NCBI GenBank assembly: GCA_022508485.1 | Contig: JAFLVD010000003.1 | Location: forward strand, 32,588-96,587 | DNA: 64,000 nt | DNA from: Clostridiales bacterium | GTDB taxonomy: Bacteria; Bacillota; Clostridia; Christensenellales; Pumilibacteraceae | Direction of reading: 5' to 3' | Shown: positions 51,357 to 60,236 of the stretch, in pieces | How positions within the stretch are numbered: the first letter of the stretch is position 1 | Layout of the letters: the number at the start of each line of letters is the position of its first letter | Notes under the pieces: generated by a model | The model's input: only the letters and a program-made list of their open reading frames with translations | What the model was told of the DNA's origin: nothing | Database searches by the model: none | Program-made: the position numbers and the translations under genes

Positions 51357-52624
51357 TAAAAGACAGGACGTACATGTGCATAGACATGAAGTCGTTTTTC
51401 GCGTCGGTCGAGTGCGCGGAACGCGGACTTAACCCGATGACGACCAATCTCGTAGTCGCCGACTCTACGCGCGGCACGGGCACGATTTGCCTTGCCGTGT
51501 CGCCGAGCATGAAGGCGCTGGGCGTAAAAAACAGGTGCAGGGTTTTTCAAATCCCCACTAACATCGAGTATATCACTGCGCCGCCGCGTATGCAAAAATA
51601 CATCGAGTACGCCGCCGAGATTTACGGGATTTATCTCGAGCTTATCGACAAGGACGACATTCACGTCTACTCGATAGACGAGAGCTTTATCGACGTTACC
51701 GACTACCTCGTGCTGTATAAAAAAACGGCCAAAGAATTCGCAAAGCAGCTGACGGGCGAGATTGCAAGGCGGCTTAAAATTCCGGCGACGGTCGGAATAG
51801 GCACCAATCTTTATCTTGCCAAAATCGCGCTCGACATAACCGCGAAAAAATCGCCCGAGCACATCGGCTATCTCGACGAGGCGGCGTATATCGAAACGCT
51901 ATCGCATCACCGCCCGATAACAGATTTTTGGGGAATAGCCGGCGGCACGGCAAAACGGCTCGAAAAGTACGGTATATTCGACATGGCGGGCATAGCCAAG
52001 TGCCCCGAGGATATTCTCTACCGCGAGTTCGGCGTCAACGCCGAGCTTATTATTGACCACGCGCACGGCAGGGAAAGCTGTCTCATGCGCGATATTAAAA
52101 ACTACAAGACAAAGAGCAGGTCAATTTCTAACAGTCAAGTGCTTTTCCGCGACTATGCTTTTGAGGAAGCGCGGCTTGTGGTGGAGGAAATGGTAAGAAG
52201 TGGCTGTCAAGAGCTTATGCGCCGTAACAAAATAACCGACAACGTTAATATCTACGTAGGTTACTCCGGACGGGACGTCGACTCGGTTCACGCCCATAAA
52301 CGCATGAATATCCGCACCAATCTTCCGCAAAAGATAATGCCGTTCGCAATGGAACTGTACGACAAAAAAGTGGATAGGTCGCTTACAATCCGTCGACTGG
52401 GCATAGGCTTTGACGACGTGGTGGATTCTCGGCTCGAAGGCTACGACCTTTTTACCGATATCGAGCAGGTCGAAAAGGAAAAGAGCGTGTCCAAAACAAT
52501 CCTCGACCTTCAACAAAAGTTCGGCAGAAACGCCGTCGTTATGGCGTCCGATCTTCAATCGCACGCAACGCTCATGGAACGCAACAGACTAATAGGGGGA
52601 CACCGCGCAAATGATGAGTCGTGA
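51353..52624 (+). CDS. Y-family DNA polymerase (UmuC/DinB type)
   Basis: A 423-residue translesion polymerase. The first catalytic carboxylates are in MCIDMKSFFASVECAERG and the second in YSIDESFIDVTDYL, both Y-family signatures. PATVGIGTNLYLAKIALDIT and DFWGIAGGTAKRLEKYG are the thumb and helix-hairpin-helix regions, and RLGIGFDDV lies in the little finger. It starts in an ATGA overlap with lexA. Sited with LexA and YolD, it acts in SOS mutagenesis; the exact UmuC versus PolIV label is not settled. Confidence 0.9.
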   Translation: MIKDRTYMCIDMKSFFASVECAERGLNPMTTNLVVADSTRGTGTICLAVSPSMKALGVKNRCRVFQIPTNIEYITAPPRMQKYIEYAAEIYGIYLELIDKDDIHVYSIDESFIDVTDYLVLYKKTAKEFAKQLTGEIARRLKIPATVGIGTNLYLAKIALDITAKKSPEHIGYLDEAAYIETLSHHRPITDFWGIAGGTAKRLEKYGIFDMAGIAKCPEDILYREFGVNAELIIDHAHGRESCLMRDIKNYKTKSRSISNSQVLFRDYAFEEARLVVEEMVRSGCQELMRRNKITDNVNIYVGYSGRDVDSVHAHKRMNIRTNLPQKIMPFAMELYDKKVDRSLTIRRLGIGFDDVVDSRLEGYDLFTDIEQVEKEKSVSKTILDLQQKFGRNAVVMASDLQSHATLMERNRLIGGHRANDES

Positions 52625-52952
52625 GGACAGAGCCAAGCAGTTTGCACCGTTCGAGGCGCTTACCGGACTTAGGAAGGCTTTAAGACAAAAGGAAATAGAG
52701 CACGAGCGCACCGAAAAAATCGAGCTGTCCGAAGCTCGCGCCGCAAAGCTCGACAGAATGCTCAAAAAGTTAGAGCGCGGCACTTTTGTGCGCGTAACGT
52801 ACTACAATGCCGGGTATTATATCGACGTCGAGGGCGAGGTGTCATCCGTCGATAAAGTTTGCGGCTGCATAAAAATAGGCAACGGCAAAATCTTTTTCGA
52901 CGACCTTTACGATATAAAGCTTGTCGGTACGGACGGCGCAAGCGCCGGGTGA
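52611..52952 (+). CDS. YolD-like protein
   Basis: A 113-residue small protein with the YolD opening MMSREDRAKQFAPFEALTGL, followed by a charged coiled helix (residues 23-55) and a beta-rich C-terminus (VRVTYYNAGYYIDVEGEV) like YolD/RNA-binding small beta barrels. Its start overlaps the polymerase by 14 bases. YolD proteins travel with Y-family polymerases and are thought to be partners, so the SOS operon is lexA-polY-yolD. Function otherwise unknown. Confidence 0.85.
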   Translation: MMSREDRAKQFAPFEALTGLRKALRQKEIEHERTEKIELSEARAAKLDRMLKKLERGTFVRVTYYNAGYYIDVEGEVSSVDKVCGCIKIGNGKIFFDDLYDIKLVGTDGASAG

Positions 52953-53065
52953 ATAAGTAACAGCGAACAGTGAAGAAGTTGATTTCATAAAAACATTCTG
53001 TAAACTGTACTTTTTTCGATAAGTGTGGTATAGTTAGAAAAATAAAACGTTGAGCGGAGGCGGAA

Positions 53066-54040
53066 ATGGTAAAGGATAACAATACGGTAAGCGGTACGGA
53101 AGATTTTTACATAGACAGCGGCGTGCTTGTGGAATATACCGGGGACAATCCAGTCGTGGTCGTTCCGCACGGCGTTACGGGCATTGTTAACGTAGCTTTC
53201 CAAAATACGGAGTTTATAACCAAAATAACGCTGCCGGCAACCGTTACGGATATAGACTTCGGCATTTTTGCGCAGTGTCCTATTCTCGAGGAATTGTCCG
53301 TCGACGAACAAAACCCTAATTATTACAGCGTCGATAACTGCATAATACACAAAAAAACGAAGGCGCTTGTCGCAGGGTGCAAAAACAGCGTTATCCCGAG
53401 CGATATTACGCGCATAGGCGCTTATGCGTTTTCGCGCTGCGCAGGTATAAAAAGCGTTGTAGTTCCGGACGGTGTAAAAAGTATAGGTAAATGTGCGTTC
53501 CGGTGCTCTTTCGCGCTTAAAAGCGTAAAGCTTCCCCAGTCGGTTACGTTTATCGGAAAGGACGCGTTTCAAGACTGCACCGCGCTTAATAGCATAAATA
53601 TCCCCGACGGCGTTACCGTTATCGAAGAGGGCGTGTTTTATAACTGCAAGGCGTTAAAGAGCGTAACTATTCCGAGCGGCGTTACGAGCATAGGCGAAAC
53701 CGCCTTTCACGGCTGTCGTAGATTACAAAGCATAGATATTCCGAGCGGCGTTACCGTTATCGGGCACGGCGCTTTCCGCGAATGTAAAAATCTTACGAGC
53801 GTAGTAATCCCGGACGGAGTTACTTGCATAGACGCAAGCGTTTTTTGCGGTTGCACCGCTCTTACGGAAGTAAGGATCCCGAGCGGCGTTACGAGCATTG
53901 AAGAGCGCGCGTTTTATAACTGCAAGGCGTTAAATACAATTACCTTTAAAGGCACGACGGCGCAGTGGAACGCAATCGAAAAAGGCGAGAATTGGCTCAA
54001 AGGCGCAAACAAATGCGTTATTCGTTGCGTCGGCGACTAA
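53066..54040 (+). CDS. BspA-type leucine-rich repeat protein
   Basis: A 324-residue protein composed mainly of tandem LRR_5 units of about 23 residues, each like IPSGVTSIGETAFHGCRRLQS, from about residue 30 to 290. The end has the common ITFKGTTAQWNAIEKGENW cap. No signal peptide or anchor is visible, which is unusual for BspA-like surface proteins; it may be cytosolic or use another export route. GCGGAGG precedes the ATG. It ends at a terminator. Confidence 0.85.
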   Translation: MVKDNNTVSGTEDFYIDSGVLVEYTGDNPVVVVPHGVTGIVNVAFQNTEFITKITLPATVTDIDFGIFAQCPILEELSVDEQNPNYYSVDNCIIHKKTKALVAGCKNSVIPSDITRIGAYAFSRCAGIKSVVVPDGVKSIGKCAFRCSFALKSVKLPQSVTFIGKDAFQDCTALNSINIPDGVTVIEEGVFYNCKALKSVTIPSGVTSIGETAFHGCRRLQSIDIPSGVTVIGHGAFRECKNLTSVVIPDGVTCIDASVFCGCTALTEVRIPSGVTSIEERAFYNCKALNTITFKGTTAQWNAIEKGENWLKGANKCVIRCVGD

Positions 54041-54087
54041 GATAAGAGTGAATAGTGGATAAGTAGAGCGCGGCGGAATGGCAAATT

Positions 54088-54118
54088 AAAAACGACCTAA
54101 GAATAGGTCGTTTTTTTA
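54088..54118. terminator. Bidirectional terminator
   Basis: AAAAACGACCTA (54088-54099) pairs with TAGGTCGTTTTT (54104-54115), loop AGAA. It separates the LRR gene from the minus-strand aminopeptidase. Confidence 0.9.
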
Positions 54119-54135
54119 TGGCGGTTTTATAAAGC

Positions 54136-55371
54136 TTATTCGAAATCTTTTGTAAAGTTGCCGTTTTCGAATACTTTAAGAGTTTTGCCGTCCTCCGTTT
54201 GGGCGGTTATCTCGAGGTCTTTGGTGCCGACCATAAAGTCGACGTGGACGTCGGAGTCGTTTATGCCCAGTTTATCGAGCTTATCCTTACTCATATCGGC
54301 GCCGCCTTTAACGCAGGTGGGGTACGCTCGGCCTATTGCGAAATGGCAGGACGCATTTTCGTCGAACAGCGTTTCGTAAAACAGCACGCCGAGCTTACTT
54401 ATAGGCGAGTCGTACGGCACGAGCGCAATCTCGCCCAGTCGCTTTGCACCGTCGTCCGATTCGATAATGCCTTTAATTACGTCGCGGTTCGTCTTTGCGT
54501 CGTAGTCCACAATAACGCCGTCTTTCAGCGTCAGCGAAAGGTCTTTTATTATCTTGCCGTTATAGCAAAGGGGGAGTGAAGCTTTAATCACGCCGTTAAC
54601 GTTGTTGCAGTCGGGTGCCGAAAAAACCTCTTCGGTCGGCATGTTCGCGTTAAAAGATACTCCGTCGCATTCTTCGGCGCCGCCGGCGAAAATATAGCCC
54701 TTGGGAAGCCCCACGACGACGTCGGTGCCCAACTTGTTTTTGTAGTGCAGGGTTTTTATCTTTGCCGCGTTAAGCTTATTGCACCGTGTTCTTAAACGCT
54801 CGGAATGTTTTTCCCATTCCTTGACGGGGTTGTCGCAGTCGACGCGCGTCGTTTTGGCTATATACTTGCCGAGCTTTTTAATCGCTTCCTTTTTGTTCAG
54901 GTCGGGGAACATCAGCTTTGCCCACTCGGGGTGAGGGTAGGCGATAATCGACCATTTAATCTTACTCGACATCGCCATGTCGTAGTACGGCGCAAGACCG
55001 CGCATATCTGCACGGCGCGACGCGGTTATCTTTTGAGCGTCGGCGCCGCTTAATCCGTTGGGATCGTCGCAGATAATGTTTATCACGCAGCCGCCTTTTT
55101 TGGCAAAGTAATTGCGCTCGTCGTACAAAAACGCCGGCTTGTCGGTGAGCGTTTCTTCCGACTGGTAATTGTAGTCGAGAAGGTTGAGCGCGTCGTCGCG
55201 GTAGCGGACGTGAACGCGTTTTGCGCCGCGCTCGTACGCAAGGCGCACCACCTCGCGCGTAAGCTCTACCGCATACACCGACGAGAGAACGAGTACCTCT
55301 TCCCCCTCTTGAACGTTGACGCCCGACTTAACGACTGCCGCCGCGAGATTTTTGATTGTTTTTTTATTCAT
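54136..55371 (-). CDS. M29-family aminopeptidase (AmpS/PepS-type)
   Basis: A 411-residue two-metal aminopeptidase. The N-terminal GEEVLVLSSVYAVELTREVVR region and ITASRRADMRG are typical. Metal ligands are expected in FNANMPTEEVFSAPDC (Glu), LVPYDSPISKLGVLFYETLFDENASCHFAIGRAYP (Glu, His) and DVHVDFMVG (His, Asp). It releases N-terminal amino acids from peptides in the cytoplasm. It is the downstream partner of the hydratase genes on the minus strand, 40 bases away. Confidence 0.9.
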   Translation of the reverse strand: MNKKTIKNLAAAVVKSGVNVQEGEEVLVLSSVYAVELTREVVRLAYERGAKRVHVRYRDDALNLLDYNYQSEETLTDKPAFLYDERNYFAKKGGCVINIICDDPNGLSGADAQKITASRRADMRGLAPYYDMAMSSKIKWSIIAYPHPEWAKLMFPDLNKKEAIKKLGKYIAKTTRVDCDNPVKEWEKHSERLRTRCNKLNAAKIKTLHYKNKLGTDVVVGLPKGYIFAGGAEECDGVSFNANMPTEEVFSAPDCNNVNGVIKASLPLCYNGKIIKDLSLTLKDGVIVDYDAKTNRDVIKGIIESDDGAKRLGEIALVPYDSPISKLGVLFYETLFDENASCHFAIGRAYPTCVKGGADMSKDKLDKLGINDSDVHVDFMVGTKDLEITAQTEDGKTLKVFENGNFTKDFE

Positions 55372-55411
55372 AATTTTATCCTATGTATATTTTACCGAGT
55401 TTTTGCGGATT

Positions 55412-55912
55412 TTAAACAACCCCGACGACTGCCGGGAAGTCCTCTATCTCGAGCTTGTACACCGCCTCGCATCCGAGGTCGGGATAGGCGACAAGCTCGC
55501 ACGAAATCACCTTGCTTTGGTACAGCGCCGCCGCGCCGCCGATTGCGGTAAGATAGATTGCGCCGTGAGCCTTTATAGACGATACGACCTCGGCGCTTCT
55601 TACGCCTTTACCTATCATTACGGAAAGCCCGTTTTCTATAAGTAGCGGCGTATAGGCGTCCATTCGTCCGCTTGTGGTGGGACCGCATGCGCCTATTATG
55701 TTCCCGTTTGAGGGTGTTGGACCGCAGTAATATATTGCGGCGCCCGATAAATCGAATGGAAGCTTTTCGCCGGCTTTTATCGCCGCGGCGATTCGCTTGT
55801 GCGCTTGGTCGCGCGCGGTGTACACCGTGCCGTAAAGCGATACGGCGTCGCCCTCGCGAAGCTCTTTTATTTTCGCCGCGTCAAGCGGAAGGAACAGCTT
55901 TTTTGTCGTCAT
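55412..55912 (-). CDS. Fe-S hydratase beta subunit (class I fumarase/tartrate dehydratase type)
   Basis: A 166-residue subunit of an iron-sulfur hydro-lyase. Family motifs are YCGPTPSNGNIIGACGPTTSGRMD and MIGKGVRS. The start is ATG 55912, in a 4-base ATGA overlap with the alpha subunit. A longer in-frame start at 55945 lies inside the alpha gene. The substrate may be fumarate, tartrate or a related acid; the sequence alone does not decide. Confidence 0.88.
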   Translation of the reverse strand: MTTKKLFLPLDAAKIKELREGDAVSLYGTVYTARDQAHKRIAAAIKAGEKLPFDLSGAAIYYCGPTPSNGNIIGACGPTTSGRMDAYTPLLIENGLSVMIGKGVRSAEVVSSIKAHGAIYLTAIGGAAALYQSKVISCELVAYPDLGCEAVYKLEIEDFPAVVGVV

Positions 55913-56727
55913 AGCGTTACCGTCCCGTGCCTTAGGCTGTGGCATTGAAGGTTGACCGCGACGGGCAGCATTCCTATATGCGTGGGCGCAACCTCGATAT
56001 TGACCGCGAGCGCGGTATTGCTTCCGCCAAACGCCGCAACGCCGATACCGAGCGCGTTTACCTTTTCGAGCGCGATTTTTTCAAGCCGAGCTACGTCCTC
56101 GCGCGGACTGAAAGAGCCTATCGGGCGGAGTAGGGCGCGCTTAGAGAGCATGCACGCCGTTTCGGCGACGCCGCCTATTCCTACGCCCACTACGAGCGGC
56201 GGACAGGCGTTCCTGCCGCCCAAGTTAACCGCGTCGACAACGGACGATATTATTCCGTCCTCGCCGTCGGCAGGTTTTAGCATGTACAGCTTCGCCATGT
56301 TCTCGCTGCCGGCGCCCTTTGCGAGGAATGATATTTCCAGCGCGTCGCCCGGAACAAGTTCCGTTTCTATTATGGGCGGCGTGTTGTCTTTTGTGTTAAG
56401 GCGCGTGAGAGGATCGGCGACCGATTTTCTCGCAGGCGAGTATGCTGTGCGTACGGCGTCCTCGAGCGCGTGGAAAAGCCCCGGGCAATACGCCTCGTCG
56501 CCCAGCCGAACGATAAGAAGCGCCTGGCCTGTGTCCTGACACGCGAACACTCTTTTTTCCTTTGCGATACGGTTGTTTTCCGCAATGAGCTTTGCGGCGA
56601 ACGTCGCAAGCGGCGCGTCGGAGATGTTTTCGAGTTTTTCCGTTACGGCGCCGTCGGGTTCGATAAGGCAACGCTCTATAAGCGCCGCCACCTTTTGGCG
56701 GACCGCAACGCAGTCGATGTTTCTCAT
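55909..56727 (-). CDS. Fe-S hydratase alpha subunit (class I fumarase/tartrate dehydratase type)
   Basis: A 272-residue subunit carrying the 4Fe-4S cluster that does the chemistry. Expected cysteines are in FACQDTGQAL, GRNACPPLVVG and LQCHSLRHG; GVGIGGVAETACM is also family-typical. With the beta subunit directly after it, this is a two-subunit class I hydratase, which is oxygen sensitive and suits an anaerobe. Fumarase would feed a partial citric-acid cycle; tartrate dehydratase is the alternative. Confidence 0.9.
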   Translation of the reverse strand: MRNIDCVAVRQKVAALIERCLIEPDGAVTEKLENISDAPLATFAAKLIAENNRIAKEKRVFACQDTGQALLIVRLGDEAYCPGLFHALEDAVRTAYSPARKSVADPLTRLNTKDNTPPIIETELVPGDALEISFLAKGAGSENMAKLYMLKPADGEDGIISSVVDAVNLGGRNACPPLVVGVGIGGVAETACMLSKRALLRPIGSFSPREDVARLEKIALEKVNALGIGVAAFGGSNTALAVNIEVAPTHIGMLPVAVNLQCHSLRHGTVTL

Positions 56728-56773
56728 GCTTGTATTATATCATATAACGCCGCGGTTATCAAACATTTTTCGC

Positions 56774-56802
56774 TTGATTATAACACCGTTAAGTGATATA
56801 AT
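56774..56802 (+). promoter_or_regulatory. Promoter, likely leaderless transcript
   Basis: TTGATT at 56774-56779, 17 bases, TATAAT at 56797-56802. The ATG at 56809 is six bases after the -10 box, as at three other loci. Confidence 0.78.
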
Positions 56803-56808
56803 AGGGCT

Positions 56809-57570
56809 ATGAGTTTAAGCCTTTGCTGTATAGCGTCGGGGTCGAGGGGGAATTGCACCTATCTAACCGACGGAAAGAATCGTATCGTAATAGACCTCGG
56901 TATTCCGGCGACGCGCGCGGAGGCCGCTCTTTCGGCGCTCGGTGCGGACTTCGATTGCGATATTTTGGTTACGCACTCGCATACCGATCACATAAGCGGA
57001 ATAAAAACTTTTCTAAAACGGCACCCCGGCGCGAGAGTGCATTGCCAAAAAGAAAGCGCGCGCGCCGTTACCTCGTACGTCGGGGCAAATCCCACGGTAG
57101 AGGGCAGAAATTTTAATATAGGCAATATTCGCGTTACCGCCTTTCCCGTTCCGCACGACGTGCCGTGCTGCGGATATCTGATTAACTGCGACGGGAAAAG
57201 CGCCGCAGTCGTTACCGATATAGGCGCGGTGGAGGACGACGCGCTTAAAGCGCTTTGCGGCGTGGACTTGCTCGTAATAGAGGCGAACCACGACGTCGAG
57301 ATGCTGCGTTCGAGCACAAAATATTCGCCGCAGTTAAAGGCGAGGATTGCTTCTCGGCACGGACATCTTTCCAATACCGACTGCGCCGCCGCATGCGCGT
57401 TTCTTGCGACGAGCGGCGTTAAAAACTTTGTGCTCGCACATCTCTCGGAAGAAAACAACACGCCCGAAACGGCTCGGCGCGAGGTGGAGAGCGCCATTAC
57501 CGACGCCGGCGCTCACGCCGGTATAGTCGTTGCTTATCAAAACGCAATGACAGGACTTTTCGATATATGA
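56809..57570 (+). CDS. WalJ/YycJ-type metallo-beta-lactamase-fold protein
   Basis: A 253-residue MBL-fold hydrolase. It opens with SLCCIASGSRGNCTYL, the YycJ hallmark, and HSHTDHISG holds the metal-binding HXHXDH. LVIEANHDVEML and ARIASRHGHLSN supply further ligands. YycJ relatives are 5'-nucleic-acid exonucleases linked to repair or wall signalling. It may be leaderless. Its stop overlaps the first CPBP gene by 4 bases; with rlmH downstream the order is the familiar yycJ-rlmH neighbourhood without WalRK. Confidence 0.88.
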   Translation: MSLSLCCIASGSRGNCTYLTDGKNRIVIDLGIPATRAEAALSALGADFDCDILVTHSHTDHISGIKTFLKRHPGARVHCQKESARAVTSYVGANPTVEGRNFNIGNIRVTAFPVPHDVPCCGYLINCDGKSAAVVTDIGAVEDDALKALCGVDLLVIEANHDVEMLRSSTKYSPQLKARIASRHGHLSNTDCAAACAFLATSGVKNFVLAHLSEENNTPETARREVESAITDAGAHAGIVVAYQNAMTGLFDI

Positions 57571-58643
57571 CGGACAGCAGACTGAAAAATTACAAGCCGT
57601 ACGATTTTTCCGCCTCGTGCTCGTTTTACCTCGGCGCGATAATCGTTACGCTGATAGTTCAGGGCATCGCCGGCGTAGTGGCGGCGGCACTCGAATCTTC
57701 GGCGCCCGGAATAGCCGAAAACGCCGATTTTAACGCTGCCTTCATGATTGCCTTCCAGGTTGCGAACGCCGGGTTTATCGTACTGTTCTCGTATGTTAAA
57801 AAGCGCAAGTTTTCTTTTACCTATATTCGCGAAAAGGGTACGGATAACGGCTTAAACGCCATGTGCTTTATAGTCCCCGTCGTGGGCGCCGTCCTTCTTA
57901 TGGCGGCTATGTATCTTCCCACGGTGTGGTTCGGTTACCTCAATGTGGCGATAGGAATTCCCGAGGACGCCGGCAGTATAAGCACGGACACTGCGTCGTC
58001 CGTAGTAATGCTTGTTATAGCTTCCGTTTTTCTCGCGCCGCTGTTTGAAGAAACAATCTACCGTGGCGTGCTCTTTAACGGACTTAAAGAAAACGGTTCG
58101 CCGGTAAAGGCTGTAATGCTGTCGTCGCTGGCGTTTATGCTTATGCACATGAGTCCGCTACAGGTGGTGTTCCAGTTCGCGCTGGGCGTTACGGCGGCGT
58201 ACCTTGCGTTAAACAGCGGCAGGCTTCTTCCGTCCGTACTGCTTCACGCTACCGCCAACGCGCTCGCGCTCGTAATGCAAATGACCGCGTTCGGCGACGT
58301 GCTTTTATCTTGGCAGGTTTGGCTTACCGAGAATATCGCCGCGGCGGTATTTATTACGCTCGGGCTTTTTGTCGTCGGTTTTGCGGCGCTGTATATCCTT
58401 ATTCCGCTTTCTTTCGGAAAAGGTTTGCCGTTCGGTAAAAAGAAAGAAGATAAAATCGAAGCCGAGAGCGAAAAACCCGTCGCCGCACCGACCGATATAG
58501 TCGCCGTCAAAGACGAGACTATGGCAGAGCTGTACAAAAAGGAAGGCAGGGTAAAGTACATTATAGCAATCGGAATTTCGCTTGCGGTATTTATATTCAA
58601 TCTCCTGTTTATGTCTACGTACATTTTGGGAGGCGCAGCATGA
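57567..58643 (+). CDS. CPBP-family intramembrane protease (first)
   Basis: A 358-residue membrane protein with about eight helices. The catalytic EETIYRGVLF (EEXXXR) and the LAFMLMHMSP (HXXN/D-like) segments mark the CPBP family, which includes Rce1-type intramembrane proteases and bacteriocin immunity proteins. A cytoplasmic Lys/Glu-rich linker (residues 290-335) precedes a final helix. It is co-transcribed with the MBL gene and followed by a second CPBP gene sharing 4 bases. The target is unknown. Confidence 0.85.
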   Translation: MTDSRLKNYKPYDFSASCSFYLGAIIVTLIVQGIAGVVAAALESSAPGIAENADFNAAFMIAFQVANAGFIVLFSYVKKRKFSFTYIREKGTDNGLNAMCFIVPVVGAVLLMAAMYLPTVWFGYLNVAIGIPEDAGSISTDTASSVVMLVIASVFLAPLFEETIYRGVLFNGLKENGSPVKAVMLSSLAFMLMHMSPLQVVFQFALGVTAAYLALNSGRLLPSVLLHATANALALVMQMTAFGDVLLSWQVWLTENIAAAVFITLGLFVVGFAALYILIPLSFGKGLPFGKKKEDKIEAESEKPVAAPTDIVAVKDETMAELYKKEGRVKYIIAIGISLAVFIFNLLFMSTYILGGAA

Positions 58644-59752
58644 TATCGCCGCTCACCCCCGAACTTAAAAGAGATTACCGCGCCGTGTCGCTCGCGCTTA
58701 CCTCGGCGGCGGTCGGGCTTATACTGATGCGTATAATCGTGTACTTTGTGCCTATCGACACAAGCACGTACGCCGGCGAGCTGTCGAGCAACGCGATTTT
58801 TACGCTGTTTACCCAGCTTGTGTTTTTCCTCGCCGTTCCGTTTTGTCTGTACAAGTTTTACGGCAAGCGCACCGTCAAGGAAACGCTCGAATATAGCTCG
58901 GTGCACGGCTTTAAAAAGTACCACCTTTTGGCGATACCGCTCGGGTTTTGCGCGCTCGTGCTTACGATAGGCATTTCGTCGAGCTGGATGACGTTTCTTC
59001 GTTCGACGGGATACAACATGCCGTCGTCGTCCGCGGACAAGCCCGAAACGCTCAACGCCGGATATTTAATCGCAGACATAATCCTTACCGCAATGATACC
59101 CGCCGTGTGCGAGGAGTTCGTAATGCGCGGAGGAATGCTTACCACCGCAAAATCGACGCTCGGTTTAGCCGGGTGCGTGGCGCTTTGCGGCCTCAGCTTC
59201 GGACTTTTCCACCAAAACGTAAAGCAGGTGTTTTACACTGCGATTTTCGGCGCGACGGCCGGACTTTTGACGCTTAAACTGAAAAGCATTTTCCCGGCGA
59301 TGATAATGCACTTTACAAACAATTTCTTTTCGGTGCTTCTCGACTACGCCACCGACTACAACTGGGCGGTCGGCGGAAACACGTACAACTTTATAAATTC
59401 GGTTGCGGCGACAAGGCCGTGGGCGCTTTTTCTTATATTCTTTTCGGTGCTCGGGATTGCGGCCGGGCTTGTGATAATCATGTTCTATTTTCGCGAGCGT
59501 ACCATTATAAAGCGCAAGATAGAAACGTTAAAGGATTCCGCATTCGACACAACGAAAAAGCGCGTCGTGCTTATGGGCGAGTTTGACGAGGAAAAGGTAA
59601 AAGAGCTCGAAATGGAACAGCAGGTGTACGGCGCCGATTACCGAGAGGAAAAGTACAAGCCGGCGCCGCGCGATATAATGATAATAATTGCGGTGGGCGT
59701 GGTAACGACGCTTACGACGGTGTTCACTTACGTGTGGGGGTTTTTCTATTGA
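58640..59752 (+). CDS. CPBP-family intramembrane protease (second)
   Basis: A 370-residue polytopic membrane protein with the CPBP motifs CEEFVMRGGML and SFGLFHQNVKQV. It has a basic/acidic C-terminal cytoplasmic tail (KRKIETLKDSAFD onward) and a last helix. It starts in an overlap with the first CPBP and its stop overlaps the rlmH start. Two adjacent CPBP proteins suggest a pair or complex, but they could be independent. It is one of four overlapping genes here. Confidence 0.85.
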   Translation: MISPLTPELKRDYRAVSLALTSAAVGLILMRIIVYFVPIDTSTYAGELSSNAIFTLFTQLVFFLAVPFCLYKFYGKRTVKETLEYSSVHGFKKYHLLAIPLGFCALVLTIGISSSWMTFLRSTGYNMPSSSADKPETLNAGYLIADIILTAMIPAVCEEFVMRGGMLTTAKSTLGLAGCVALCGLSFGLFHQNVKQVFYTAIFGATAGLLTLKLKSIFPAMIMHFTNNFFSVLLDYATDYNWAVGGNTYNFINSVAATRPWALFLIFFSVLGIAAGLVIIMFYFRERTIIKRKIETLKDSAFDTTKKRVVLMGEFDEEKVKELEMEQQVYGADYREEKYKPAPRDIMIIIAVGVVTTLTTVFTYVWGFFY

Positions 59753-60189
59753 AAAAGATAAGAATTCTTTGCGTCGGGAAGGCGAGTAAGCCGTTCTGCC
59801 GCGACGGAATAAACGAATACCTAAAACGGCTTAAATCGTTCTACGATGTGTCGGTAACAGAAATCCCCGAGCAGCCCACCGTCCGAAAAGAATGCGACGA
59901 GCTTATGCGCCGCATGCTCGGACACGACTGCGTGCTTCTCGATATCGGCGGAGAAATGCTCTCGTCGGAAGGGTTCGCAAAACTAATTTACGACGCGCAC
60001 GCAAGAAGCGACGAGGTTACGTTTGTAATAGGCGGCGCGTCGGGCGTGGACGGAAGCGTAAGGCAGATGTGCAGGCGCAGGGTGTCGTTCGGTGCGGTTA
60101 CATATCCGCACCAGATAGCAAGACTTCTCCTTGCCGAACAGCTCTACCGTGCGGCGACAATACTGAACAGACTGCCGTACCACAAATAA
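59749..60189 (+). CDS. rlmH: 23S rRNA pseudouridine-1915 N3-methyltransferase RlmH
   Basis: A 146-residue SPOUT-fold methyltransferase. The knotted AdoMet segment FVIGGASGVDGSVRQ and the C-terminal HQIARLLLAEQLYRA with YHK end are diagnostic. The start is TTG 59749 in a TTGA overlap with the CPBP stop, with GGGGG upstream. The length is a little under the usual 159. It acts on the ribosome after assembly. Confidence 0.9.
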   Translation: MKKIRILCVGKASKPFCRDGINEYLKRLKSFYDVSVTEIPEQPTVRKECDELMRRMLGHDCVLLDIGGEMLSSEGFAKLIYDAHARSDEVTFVIGGASGVDGSVRQMCRRRVSFGAVTYPHQIARLLLAEQLYRAATILNRLPYHK

Positions 60190-60236
60190 CCGTTAACGTA
60201 AATTCGCAGTCAAGGTCAATCATATACTAAGTGTGT

